A DNA stretch of 39,763 bases. Origin: Streptomyces huasconensis (GTDB taxonomy: Bacteria; Actinomycetota; Actinomycetes; Streptomycetales; Streptomycetaceae). The position numbers were made by a program, and so were the translations under genes. Location: the NCBI GenBank assembly GCA_004010275.1, contig RBWT01000065.1:1-39763 (forward strand), written 5' to 3'. The notes beneath the pieces were generated by a model. That model did no database searches. It worked only from the letters and a program-made list of their open reading frames with translations, and was not told the DNA's origin. Shown one piece after another: positions 24,416 to 33,005 of this stretch. Within the stretch, counting starts at the first letter, position 1. Every line of letters begins with the position of its first letter.

Positions 24416-24993
24416 GTGTCTGTTTCCACCCCTGCCTCCCCCCTTGCCTCCGCCCCTGGCTCCGCTGCTGCACCCCCCGCGCCCGCGTCCGCGCGCACAG
24501 CCGCTCCGACCGCCGCCGAGCTCCTCGACTCGTCCGCCGCAGCGCGGCCAACACCGAACTCGTCGCCTCCCTGCCGCTCGACCCCGAGGGGCGCACCTGG
24601 GTGCGTCTGGCCGGGCCCGGCGGCAGCGAGGCCTGGCTGATCGGGTGGCCGCCGGGCAGCGGAACCGGCTGGCACGACCACGCGGAGTCGGTCGGTGCCT
24701 TCCTCACCGCGGCGGGCACCCTCAAGGAGAACTCCCTGGCCGCGCGCCTGCCCACGGACGGATGGAAGACCCTGGAACTCTCCGAAGGCATCGACCGCGA
24801 GCGCGAGTTGGGGGCCGGCGAGGGCCGCGCCTTCGGCCGTAACCACGTACACGAGGTGCTGAACGAGTCGACCACGGAACACGCCATCTCCGTCCACGCC
24901 TACTACCCTCCCCTCCCCCGCATCCGCCGCTACAGCCGCACCGGCGAGGTGCTCCGCCTGGAGTCCGTGGAGCGTCCGGAGGACTGGCAGTGA
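24416..24993 (+). CDS. Cysteine dioxygenase type I, one frameshift
   Basis: A cupin Fe(II) enzyme of about 192 residues that oxidises L-cysteine to cysteine sulfinate with O2. GTG at 24416 follows AGGA at eight bases. The N-terminus is Ala/Pro/Ser-rich. The iron-binding His pair is in GWHDHAESVGAF, and the third His is in GRNHVHEVLN, followed by AISVHAYYPPL. The frame breaks at about 24530, where one base is missing; correction restores SAANTELVASLPLDPEGRTW. The stop overlaps the GTG of the rhodanese gene (GTGA), so the two are translationally coupled. The upstream Cys-rich leader suggests control by cysteine supply. Confidence 0.88.
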
Positions 24994-25379
24994 GCGAACA
25001 GCCGACCGGCATCGACGAGTTGCTGGAGCACGTGCGGCGCGGCCTCGACAGGGTCGGCCCGCACGAGGCGTACGACATCGCGCGGTCCGGCGGCCTGCTG
25101 GTCGACATCCGGTACGCGGCGCTGAGGGAACGCGACGGCCTGGTCCCCGGCGCGCTGGTCGTCGAACGCAACGAACTGGAGTGGCGCCTCGACCCCCAGG
25201 GCAGCCACCGTGCCCCGGAGGCCACGGACCACGACCTGCGGGTCGTCGTGCTCTGCAACGAGGGCTACGCGTCGAGTCTCGCGGCCGCGTCCCTGCGGCA
25301 GTTGGGCCTGCGCCACGCGACCGACCTCATCGGCGGCTTCCAGGCGTGGAAGGCGGCGGGGCTGCCGGTCGCGGCGTAA
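24990..25379 (+). CDS. Rhodanese-like sulfurtransferase domain protein
   Basis: A 129-residue single-domain rhodanese. The GTG start overlaps the dioxygenase stop. LVDIRYAALRERDGLVPGALVVER is split here as LVDIRY and GLVPGALVVER, the usual rhodanese core. The active-site loop is VLCNEGYASSLAA, with Cys as the persulfide-carrying residue. The C-terminal GGFQAWKAAGLPV is the family hallmark. Coupling with cysteine dioxygenase suggests handling of persulfide or sulfite intermediates of cysteine breakdown; that role is inferred from position. Confidence 0.93.
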   Translation: MSEQPTGIDELLEHVRRGLDRVGPHEAYDIARSGGLLVDIRYAALRERDGLVPGALVVERNELEWRLDPQGSHRAPEATDHDLRVVVLCNEGYASSLAAASLRQLGLRHATDLIGGFQAWKAAGLPVAA

Positions 25380-25463
25380 GGCCCGGAGGGGCAGCCGGGT
25401 GTCCTGGCCGCCCTGCTTCTTGGCCGGCGCCACGGTGATGGGCAGGGGCAGGCTCTGGCCCGC

Positions 25464-25577
25464 GCCGAGGCCGAGGTCACGGCCGAGGCCGAGTCCGAGG
25501 CCACGGCCGAGTCCGAGGTCACGGCCATGCCGGAAGAGGAAGTTCCGGGAGCCGAAGCCGCGCCGGGAGCCGAAGCC
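25464..25577 (+). repeat. Imperfect hexamer-based repeats between rhodanese and recX
   Basis: Variants of GCCGAG, TCCGAG, GTCACG and GCCACG alternate from 25464 to 25526 in 18- and 24-base blocks. CCGGGAGCCGAAGCC then repeats at 25545 and 25563. The 309-base gap between genes holds these repeats and the recX terminator. One plus-strand frame reads as a Glu/Ala-rich peptide without a credible start, so I do not call a gene. Confidence 0.6.
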
Positions 25578-25655
25578 CCTCCAGGGGCCCGGCGTCTCCG
25601 CAGGGCGGGGTGACCCCACCCCGCGGAGCGCGCGTTGGGGTACGCGGATCGCTCC

Positions 25656-25688
25656 GGGTGCCGCCCCACCCCCGTGGGGGCGGCACCC
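25656..25688. terminator. Bidirectional terminator at the end of recX
   Basis: GGGTGCCGCCCC (25656-25667) pairs perfectly with GGGGCGGCACCC (25677-25688) around nine bases. It abuts the recX stop codon and also faces the rhodanese gene. Confidence 0.85.
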
Positions 25689-26520
25689 TCAGAACGCCTC
25701 GTATCCCAAGCCCTCGGTGTCCTCGCCCTCTTCCTCCAGGGCCTGCCGGACCACCCTGAGCGCCATGCCCTCGCCATAACCCTTGCGGGCGAGCATGCCC
25801 GCGAGGCGGCGCAGCCGCTTGTCGCGGTCGAGGCCACGCGTGGAGCGGAGCTTGCGGGCGACGAGCTCCCGCGCGGTCGCCTCCTCCTGCTCCGAGTCGA
25901 GCTGTCCGACGGCTTCGTCGATCAGCGTGGACTCCACGCCCTTGGTGCGCAGCTCGCGGGCGAGCGCGCGCCGGGCCAGGCCCCGCCCGTGGTGGCGGGA
26001 CTCCACCCAGGCGTCCGCGAAGGCGCTGTCGTTGATCAGCCCGACCTCTTCGAAGCGGGAGAGGACTTCCTCCGCCACCTCATCGGGGATCTCCCGCTTG
26101 CGCAGCGCGTCGGCGAGCTGCTTGCGCGTGCGCGGGGTACCGGTGAGCAGGCGCAGACAGATCGCCCGCGCCCGCTCAGCCGGGTCCCCCGTCGGCGGCT
26201 CCCCCTTCTCGGCCCTCGACGAGGAAGGAGAGCCGTCGTCCCGGCGGTCACCGAAGCCGCCACGGCGTCTGCGACGCCCACCAGCGCGGCCGGTGCCGCC
26301 TTCCCGGTGGCCGTCACCGCCCCGGGAGCCCCGCGCCGTCACCGCCGTGCGAACCGGCTTCCTCACCGTCCTGGAGGCTCTGGAAGCCGCGGCCGTCGTC
26401 CGGGCCTACGCCGTACTCATCTACGCCGTACTGATCCGCACCGCCCCCGTGGCCCCGCCCCGCGGCGCCGGGGCGGCTTTCGGGGGTGGTGTGGTCCGCC
26501 CAGTCCGTTCGTCGCGTCAC
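25689..26520 (-). CDS. recX: RecA regulator RecX, one frameshift in the N-terminal region
   Basis: A protein of about 276 residues that binds RecA filaments and limits their activity. GTG at 26520 (VTRRTDWADHTTPE) lies three bases after the recA stop, the usual coupled arrangement. The disordered Gly/Arg/Asp-rich N-terminus is followed by the RecX helical repeats: DPAERARAICLRLLTGTPRT, KQLADALRKREIPDEV, RFEEVGLINDSAFADAWV and the C-terminal RLAGMLARKGYGEGMALRVV. The frame breaks in a four-C run at 26329-26332; removing one base joins the two parts. The conserved domain itself is intact. The long Streptomyces-type N-terminal extension is normal for the genus. Confidence 0.9.
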
Positions 26521-26523
26521 GGA

Positions 26524-27648
26524 CTAGCTCTTGGCCGCCGCGGCCTTGGACTTGGTGGCCTTGGCTGCCGGTGCGGGCACCGTCTTGGCGGCGTCCTCGG
26601 CCGGAGCCGCGCCCGCCGCGTCCGCGCCCGGCTCGGCGACCGGAACCTCGGGCTTCACGCCGACACCCAGCTTCTCCTTGATCTTCTTCTCGATCTCGTT
26701 GGCGAGGTCGGGGTTGTCCTTCAGGAAGTTGCGGGCGTTCTCCTTGCCCTGGCCGAGCTGGTCTCCCTCGTACGTGTACCAAGCGCCTGCCTTGCGGACG
26801 AAGCCGTGCTCGACGCCCATGTCGATCAGGCCGCCCTCGCGGCTGATGCCCTGGCCGTAGAGGATGTCGAACTCGGCCTGCTTGAAGGGCGGCGCGACCT
26901 TGTTCTTGACGACCTTGACGCGGGTGCGGTTGCCCACCGCGTCCGTACCGTCCTTCAGGGTCTCGATGCGGCGGATGTCCATGCGCACCGAGGCGTAGAA
27001 CTTCAGCGCCCGGCCACCGGTGGTGGTCTCCGGGGAGCCGAACATGACGCCGATCTTCTCGCGGAGCTGGTTGATGAAGATCGCCGTGGTCTTGGACTGG
27101 TTGAGCGCGCTGGTGATCTTCCGGAGCGCCTGGCTCATCAGGCGGGCCTGGAGACCCACGTGCGAGTCGCCCATCTCGCCCTCGATCTCCGCGCGCGGCA
27201 CCAGGGCTGCGACGGAGTCGATGACGATGAGGTCGAGGGCGCCGGAGCGGACCAGCATGTCGACGATCTCAAGGGCCTGCTCGCCGTTGTCCGGCTGGGA
27301 CAGGATGAGGTTGTCGATGTCGACGCCGAGCTTCTTCGCGTACTCGGGGTCGAGGGCGTGCTCCGCGTCCACGAAGGCCACCGCGCCGCCCGCCCGCTGG
27401 GCGTTGGCCACGGCGTGCAGCGTGAGGGTCGTCTTACCGGAGGACTCCGGTCCGTACACCTCCACCACGCGGCCGCGGGGGATGCCGCCGACGCCGAGGG
27501 CGACGTCGAGCGCGGTCGACCCGGTGGGGATGACCTCGATGGGCTCATTCGGCCGCTCGCCCATGCGCATCACTGCGCCCTTGCCGAACTGCCGTTCAAT
27601 CTGTGCGAGCGCGGCGTCGAGCGCCTTCTCGCGGTCGGTTCCTGCCAT
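26524..27648 (-). CDS. recA: Recombinase RecA
   Basis: A 374-residue protein, the usual Streptomyces length. It forms filaments on single-stranded DNA, drives strand exchange and stimulates LexA self-cleavage. Walker A is GPESSGKTT, Walker B LIVIDSVAALVP, and loop L2 contains GSPETTTGGRALKFYASVR. The Ala/Lys/Pro-rich C-terminal tail (KATKSKAAAAKS) is typical of actinomycetes. ATG at 27648 with GGTGGAA upstream is preferred over the ATG at 27714, which lies in the untranslated region. Transcription starts from a promoter with a LexA operator in its spacer. recX follows three bases after the stop. Confidence 0.98.
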   Translation of the reverse strand: MAGTDREKALDAALAQIERQFGKGAVMRMGERPNEPIEVIPTGSTALDVALGVGGIPRGRVVEVYGPESSGKTTLTLHAVANAQRAGGAVAFVDAEHALDPEYAKKLGVDIDNLILSQPDNGEQALEIVDMLVRSGALDLIVIDSVAALVPRAEIEGEMGDSHVGLQARLMSQALRKITSALNQSKTTAIFINQLREKIGVMFGSPETTTGGRALKFYASVRMDIRRIETLKDGTDAVGNRTRVKVVKNKVAPPFKQAEFDILYGQGISREGGLIDMGVEHGFVRKAGAWYTYEGDQLGQGKENARNFLKDNPDLANEIEKKIKEKLGVGVKPEVPVAEPGADAAGAAPAEDAAKTVPAPAAKATKSKAAAAKS

Positions 27649-27994
27649 GGGTTCCACCCGATTTGCTTGAGTCGATCGCTTCACGTCAAAGACGCTAACG
27701 CCTGCCACTGACAATCCGCCCCGACGCCCGTCCAGCCTGTGGATAACTCAAGGTCATCCCGCACCGAAATCCTCCGGGTCGGGCCGGGGTTCCCCCCTCA
27801 CGCCCCCGGAAAATGGCCGCCGCACACCCCATAAGAACGGGTGTTCGATTTTGGTGTCAAGCACGGCACGCCGCCCTGACGTGAGCAATCGTTCCCTGCC
27901 GCACTCGGGGCGCTCATATAGCTGGGCGGTCGGGCGGCAGGCGCAGGGCCGGGCAGACAGAGCCGCTCGCAGCGAGGGATCAGGAGACCCAGGC
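27649..27994. other. recA upstream region, shared with the divergent acyl carrier protein gene
   Basis: About 175 bases of probable recA 5-prime untranslated sequence precede the SOS promoter at 27831-27860. On the plus strand, CATATAGCT near 27915 could be a -10 for the acyl carrier protein gene, without a convincing -35. No additional gene is seen. Confidence 0.5.
27831..27860 (-). promoter_or_regulatory. recA promoter with LexA (SOS) operator
   Basis: On the minus strand TTGACA (27860-27855) and TCTTAT (27836-27831) are 18 bases apart. Between them, overlapping the -10 by two bases, lies GAACACCCGTTC (27846-27835), a perfect GAAC-N4-GTTC box of the Gram-positive LexA type. LexA bound here would block RNA polymerase. 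Confidence 0.9.
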
Positions 27995-28285
27995 ATGAAG
28001 CAGGCAGCGGAAAGCGCGGCGGAGTCGGCCCTTCCGGAGGATACGGAGTCGCCCCTTCCGGAGGAGTTGGTGAGCCTGCTGACCGGCCACTTCAACGTCA
28101 GTAGGGCTGCCGGTGAACTTTCCGGCAGGACGACGTTCGAAAGTCTCGGCCTGGACTCCATGTCGCTGATGGAGCTGGTGGTGGCGGAGGAGGAGTACGG
28201 CATCGTCCTGCCCGAGAACGCCCTGGACCTGTGCCCGTCCTCGCCCCTGGGCGAGGCGGCTCGGGCGTTCGAGCATGCGCGCTGA
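27995..28285 (+). CDS. Acyl carrier protein
   Basis: A 96-residue carrier protein. ATG at 27995 follows AGGAG at eight bases. The phosphopantetheine attachment Ser is in LGLDSMSLMELVVAEE, inside a four-helix ACP-like sequence. The first 30 residues are an Ala/Glu/Pro-rich extension that includes a near-duplicate (ALPEDTESPLPEE). The stop overlaps the ketosynthase start, so the two were co-translated. The neighbouring ketosynthase is truncated, so this ACP may have lost its partner. It is intact as written and could still serve another synthase. Confidence 0.88.
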   Translation: MKQAAESAAESALPEDTESPLPEELVSLLTGHFNVSRAAGELSGRTTFESLGLDSMSLMELVVAEEEYGIVLPENALDLCPSSPLGEAARAFEHAR

Positions 28286-29111
28286 GATCGCGGTCACCGG
28301 GCTGAGGCTGGTGACTCCGGCCGGGCACACGGTGGAGGCGAACTGGGCGGCCCTGTGCCGGGGCCGTTCGCTCGCCGCGACCGATCCCGGCCTGGCGGGG
28401 CTGCCCGTCGACTTCTCCTGCCAGGTGACGGATTTCGAGGCCGAGACGGAACTCGGCCGGGCTCCGGCTCGGCGCGCGGACCGCTTCATCCAGTTCGCCC
28501 TCGCCGCCGCCCGACGGGCCGTCGCGGACGCGGGCCTCGATCGCCACACCTGGGAAGCGGAGCGAGTCGGTGTCGTACTCGGTGTGGGCTCGAACAGTCT
28601 GAGCACCTACATCACCGAGTTCGACCACCTCGGCGCCGGGCAGCCGGAGCGGGTTTCGCCGCTCGCGCTCCCGCGCAGCGTTCCGAGCATGGCCGCGGGC
28701 GAAGTCGCCATCGACCTGGGCGCGCGCGGCCCCAACTTCACCACCGCCAGCGCCTGCGCGTCGCGCGCCACCGCGATCGGAGTGGCCCGGGACCTGCTGC
28801 GGTCCGGTACCTGCGACATCGTGCTGGCGGGCGGCAGCGAGTCGGCACGCTCGCGCATGACGGCCACGTGCTTCGCGCGGATGCGGGCGCTGTCCCGGCG
28901 CACAGCGGAGCCGGCCCTGGCCGGCCGGCCGTTCGACGCGCAGCGTGACGGCTTCGTCCTGGGCGAGGGCGCCGGCATCCTCGTACTCGAACGCGCCTGC
29001 GCCGCTCGGGCGCGCCGCGCGCCCGCCCTGGCCGATCTGCTCCTGGCCGTTTCGCCGCGCACCCGCGGTGCACGCGAGGCCCGCGTCCAGGACGAAACAC
29101 CACAGCGGTGA
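28275..29111 (+). pseudogene. Truncated beta-ketoacyl synthase
   Basis: The open frame gives 278 residues where about 410 are expected. The N-terminal half is good: the active-site Cys is in NFTTASACASRATAIG and the PFDAQRDGFVLGEGAGILVLE block is present. After about residue 258 (near 29050) the similarity stops. Both catalytic His regions (HGTGT-like and GHxxGA-like) are missing, so it should not condense. The last 20 codons are foreign and appear to lead into MMPL transporter sequence, which suggests a deletion joining the two genes. ATG at 28275 overlaps the ACP stop. Confidence 0.82.
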
Positions 29112-29395
29112 CCAAGAAGCTGGCCGGACAGCGCGACGTCAACACCGTGTGGTCGGCGCAGACCACGGCGACACGTGGCTGCGCTCCAAGGACGGACGGA
29201 CCCTGCTGGTCGCCGTACGCCTGAAGGGGACGGACAAGGAACGCAAACAGGCGGCACCCGGTGTGGTGGCGGCCCGCTCGGCCGCCCCGGGGCTGCGGCT
29301 GGAACCCAGCGGCGAGGTGTGGGCCAACCGGGAGATCGACGAGACCATCGAGCGCGATCTGAGCCGGGCCGAACCGCTGACCGCGCCGGTCCTGT
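29065..29395 (+). pseudogene. Fragment of an MMPL-family transporter
   Basis: Two frames together read VTKKLAGQRDVNTV, then DTWLRSKDGRTLLVAVRLKG and SGEVWANREIDETIERDLSRA, the first extracytoplasmic (porter) loop of MMPL exporters just before TM2. The signal/TM1 part and everything after LTAPV are absent, leaving about 110 of roughly 700 residues. A frame change lies near 29160. It is non-functional. MMPL proteins often export lipids made by neighbouring synthases, which fits the adjacent ACP and ketosynthase. Confidence 0.65.
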
Positions 29396-29610
29396 TCCTC
29401 GCGAGGTCGGGCATCCTCTCACCGGAGATCTACTACAAGGACATCGCCCTTCCTTTCGTCCGCATGCTCGGCGCCCTCGACATCACCGAAGTCACACCGG
29501 CCGGACAGCACGCCCAGGAGAAGATCGCCGCCCACATGGAGGAAGCAGCCGAGCGCGCCGGCCGGTACCGCGCTCTGGGCGAACGCCTCAAGCGACTCGC
29601 GACCGCGTGA
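29396..29610 (+). pseudogene. Unidentified C-terminal protein fragment
   Basis: It continues in frame from the MMPL fragment: GILSPEIYYKDIALPFVRML, ALDITEVTPAGQHAQEKI, then a helical Arg/Glu/Ala-rich end, stop at 29608-29610. The sequence is unlike any MMPL transmembrane segment, so a second junction lies near 29395. The pattern is faintly reminiscent of the C-terminal part of flavodoxin-fold FMN reductases, but I cannot assign it. Confidence 0.45.
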
Positions 29611-29672
29611 GACGCGGATGGCCTCGTGCGAGCAGGCCGCCCCTGATGCGCCAACACACCTTGGCTCGGTGC

Positions 29673-29959
29673 CGCAGCGGGCCCCTGTTCCCGGCCTACC
29701 GTCCCCTGGTCATCCGCGCCAACGGTGACGTGCTGCCCACCCTGCTGGTCGACAGCCGTGTCGCCGGGGTGTGGCGGCGGTGGACGACGGCATCGAGGCC
29801 ACGGCCTTCCACCCCCTATCCTCCGCGACCTGAGACGGGCTCGCCGCGGAGGCCCGCTCCCTGAGAGGGCTCCTCGCCAGCCGTGGGACGAAGGTCCACA
29901 GCCGCCACCATCACTGGTGGGCCACGCTCCCCGAGGCCGAGGTCCGGCTGCTGACGTAG
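29673..29959 (+). pseudogene. C-terminal remnant of a winged-helix DNA-binding (HTH_42/AlkZ-like) protein
   Basis: PAYRPLVIRANGDVLPTLLV, GVWR, DDGIEATAFHPL and the final HHHWWATLPEAEVRLL match the C-terminus of Streptomyces winged-helix DNA-binding domain proteins. One G is missing near 29776. TGA at 29831-29833 stands where TGG (Trp) would be expected, so there is both a frameshift and a nonsense change. The N-terminal 270 or so residues are absent. It is a true remnant. Confidence 0.6.
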
Positions 29960-29985
29960 CGGGCGGCACTAAAGGAGTGCAGGCC

Positions 29986-31261
29986 CTACGGGCGGCCGTC
30001 CGGCTTCGGCCGCGTCTCGGACTCCGCCGCCGCCCCCGGTTCGTTCGGCCCGCCCAGAGCGCGCCGCACGCGCGCGAGGAGGGTCGGTCCGACCCTGCGC
30101 CGGTGACCGTGCACCCGGGGGTCGTCGGTGACGTCGTACCGCTTCACGTACGCCCCGAGAAAGGCCTGGAGGGTGGCGACGGCGGGGATGGCGATGAGTG
30201 CCCCGACCGCGCCGAGGAGGGCCGTCCCCGCGATGACCGATCCGAAGGCGACCGCGGGGTGGATGTCCACGCTCTTGGCGGTGAGCTTCGGCTGCAGCAT
30301 GTAGTTCTCGAACTGCTGGTAGATCACGACGAAGATCAGTACCCAGAGGGCGTACCAGGGATCGACCGTGAAGGCGATCAGCATCGGCAGGGCGCCCGCC
30401 AGATACGTGCCGATGGTGGGGATGAACTGGGAGACCAGCCCCACCCACACGGCGAGCACGGGCGCGTAGGGGACGTCGAGCGTCTGGAGCAGGACGTAGT
30501 GGGCGATCCCGGAGATCAGCGCCATCAGGCCGCGCGAGTAGAGATAGCCGCCGGTCTTGTCGACCGCGATCTCCCAGGCGCGCAGCACCTCGGCCTGCTT
30601 GGCGGGCGGCAGCACCGAGCACAGGGCGCGCCGCAGCCGCGGCCCGTCGGCCGCGAAGTAGAACGAGAACAGCAGGATCGTCAGGAGCTGGAAGAGGCCT
30701 CCGAGGACCTGTGCGGAGACGTCCAGGACGCCGCTGGCGCTGTTCTGCACGTACTTCTGGAGCCAGTCGGAGTGGACCAGGCTGTCCTGCACCTCGACGC
30801 GGGAGAGGTCCGTGTGGAACGTCTGGTTGATCCAGCTGATGACCTTGTCGAGGTAGTCGGGGAAGTCCTCGACCATGTCCACGATCTGGCCGGCGAGCAT
30901 CGAGCCCATGAGCGTGATGAAGCCCGCGCTCGCGATCATGACGCCCATGAAGACGATGAACGTGGCGAAGCCCCTGCGCAGCCCGCGCGCCGCCATCCAG
31001 CTCACCGCCGGCTCGACCGCGAGTGCCAGGAAGAACGCGATGAGGACGTTGATCAACAGTCCGGTCAGCTGGTGGAAGGCCCAGCTGCCCAGCTGGAAGC
31101 AGGCGATGAGCGCGAGGGCGAGCACCATGGCGCGTGGCAGCCAGCGCGGCATGCCGGCGCCGTTCGCCGCCTCGGCTCCGGCGGGGGGCCGCGGGGGCGG
31201 CGTCGGGCCGGGGCGGAGTGATGTCCTGGGTGACCTGCGCGGTCTCGTCTGTGGGTGCCAC
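29986..31261 (-). CDS. AI-2E family transporter (PerM-like), N-terminal frame break
   Basis: A polytopic membrane protein of about 424 residues. Several hydrophobic segments are visible, for example VLIAFFLALAVEPAVSW, LLTILLFSFYFAADGP and the characteristic GLVSQFIPTIGTYLAGALPM. FGSVIAGTALLGAVGALIAIP near the C-terminus is a family hallmark. The likely start is GTG at 31261 (VAPTDETAQVTQD), in another frame. One extra base in a six-base run near 31180-31200 separates it from the membrane domain. Family members export diverse solutes; the substrate here is unknown. It sits next to DUF3046 on the same strand. Confidence 0.9.
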
Positions 31262-31364
31262 GGGCCCAGTCTCGCCCACGCCACCGACAAACGGCCGCCG
31301 CCCCCGCATCTTGGGCGCTCCACGCGCGCGTGGAGGCCGCCGCCGCGAACCGGCCGTCCTGAAG

Positions 31365-31559
31365 TCAGCGCTTTTCGGCCGGTACGTCCATGGCCGTGCA
31401 GACCGCGCGCCAGACGTCCTTGGCGTCCCAGCCCGCGTCCAGCGCTTCGTTGACCGTACGGCCGCCCAGTTCCGACATCACGTGATCGCGTGCGAACGAG
31501 TCGGCGTACCCCGCTCCGAAGTGGGCCGCCATCCGCTGCCAGAAAACCGTCAACCGCAT
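31365..31559 (-). CDS. DUF3046 family protein
   Basis: A 64-residue protein: MRLTVFWQRMAAHFG at the start, VMSELGGRTVNEALDAG in the middle, and a C-terminal amphipathic helix with VWRAVC. ATG at 31559 follows GAAGG. DUF3046 proteins are short, are confined to actinobacteria and are commonly found near recA-recX, as here. Function is unknown. Confidence 0.93.
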   Translation of the reverse strand: MRLTVFWQRMAAHFGAGYADSFARDHVMSELGGRTVNEALDAGWDAKDVWRAVCTAMDVPAEKR

Positions 31560-31638
31560 GCCTTCAGTATCGCGCCCCTGAGAGTGCAGCCGGGCTCAGG
31601 GGGCTTGTCGGGACCGCTTTCCGCCCTACGGTCGGGAC

Positions 31639-32629
31639 ATGGCCGAAACCGGAGCATCCCCCGCCCCCGTGCCCTTCACCGACCCCGTGCCCTTCCGCGA
31701 CGCGCGCCCTCCCCGGTCGCCCGCGCCGAGCACTTCGTCTAGCTCACGCGCGCGTACTGGAGCAGCGGCGGTTCGCGTACCACTTCCCCACGAAGGCCGC
31801 CGGCACGGGCCGCGAGCAGGCCGCGGACGACGGTGGAGACCGCCCTCACCGCGTACGCCACCGCGGACGGCGGGTACGGCTACGCGCTCGAACCCGACCT
31901 GCGCGGCCCCGTGAGCCAGCCGCTGCACACCGGGCACGCCCTGCGGGTCCTGGACTCGATCCGGCGGTGCGGCGGGCAGCGGGTCGAGCGCGTATGCCGC
32001 TATCTGACGTCGGTCTCGACACCCGAGGGCGCTCTCCCAGCGATCCATCCCAGCCAGCGCGGCTACCCCTCGGCACCGTTCGTGCCGGTCGTCGACGACC
32101 GCCCGGCGAGCTGCTCGCCACCGGCCCCGTGGTGGGCCTGTTGCACCGCAACGAGGTGTGGCACGCCTGGCTCTTCCGCGCCACGGACTTCTGCTGGGCG
32201 GCCGTCGAGTCGCTGGAGAAGTCGCACCCGTACGAGGTGCAGGCCGCCGTCGCCTTCCTGGACGGCGCGCCCGACCGCTCGCGCGCGCGGGCCGCCGCCG
32301 ACCGTCTCGGCCGCCTCGTACGCGAGCAGCGCCTGGCCGCGCTGGACCCCGACGACCTGGACGCGTACCCGGTGGCGCCCGGATACGCGCCGGGCGAGCA
32401 TCACTTCCCGCACGACTTCGCGAAGGCTCCCGAGTCGCTCGCGCGCGCGTGGTTCACCGACGCGGAGATGGAGCGCTCGCTGGACTTCCTGGTGCGCGAG
32501 CAGCGGGAGGACGGTGGCTGGCCGGTCCGGTGGCGGCAGTGGGCGCCGGGCACGGCCCTGGAGTCGCGCCCGATCGTGACCATCGAGGCGCTGCGCACAC
32601 TCCGCGCGTACGGGCGGCCCATCGACTGA
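31639..32629 (+). pseudogene. Prenyltransferase/terpene-cyclase-like repeat protein, at least three frame breaks
   Basis: ATG at 31639 opens MAETGASPAPVPFTDPVPF. Later segments in different frames read HARVLEQRRFAYHF, ADGGYGYALEPDLRGPVSQP, ALPAIHPSQRGYPSAPFVPV and, from about 32100 to the stop at 32629, LLATGPVVGLLHRNEVWHAW through SRPIVTIEALRTLRAYGRP. The DGGYGYALEPD and EDGGWPVRW elements resemble QW-type alpha/alpha-barrel repeats of prenyltransferase/squalene-cyclase-like proteins. Breaks lie near 31700-31745 (where a TAG also stands at a probable Trp), 31828 and 32100. No substrate can be proposed. Confidence 0.65.
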
Positions 32630-32695
32630 CAAGGGCAAGTGCTTCCTGGCATGGCCGCGTCTCCACAGGGCCGACGGGCCGATCCGGCTGTCGCG

Positions 32696-33005
32696 TCACC
32701 CTGTCAGCGCCCGCAGCCCGGCCGTCACCACCACGGCCGCCGCGATGACGACGAGGACGGAGCGCGCGCAGCAGCAGCGCCGCCCCCGCTGCGCCGAGCC
32801 CTGCCGCCCTGGCGTCCAGGACGAGCACCCGCCCGTCGGCGAAGGCCTGCTGGGCCGTGAGCGCCGCCAGCAGGGCCACGGGCAGCAGGGCGGCCATGCG
32901 TTGCACGCGCGGGCGCTCCAGCACGGCCCCGGGCACCAGGAGCCCCGCCAGCTTGACGAGGTAGCAGCCGGCGGTAATCGCACCGATCGCCATCCAGGTG
33001 TTCAC
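32696..33005 (-). CDS. azlD: AzlD-type branched-chain amino acid export subunit, one frameshift
   Basis: A membrane protein of about 102 residues with three or four hydrophobic segments: AIGAITAGCYLVKLAGLLVP, AALLPVALLAALTAQQAF and, after the frame break, VLVVIAAAVVVTAGLRAL. The GTG start at 33005 overlaps the azlC stop in GTGA, the usual coupling of this pair. One extra base near 32755 separates the C-terminal segment. With AzlC it forms a two-component amino acid exporter. Confidence 0.85.

Noticed and set aside
28945..29610. A single 221-codon gene
   Set aside because: It begins inside the ketosynthase in the wrong frame and strings together unrelated fragments.
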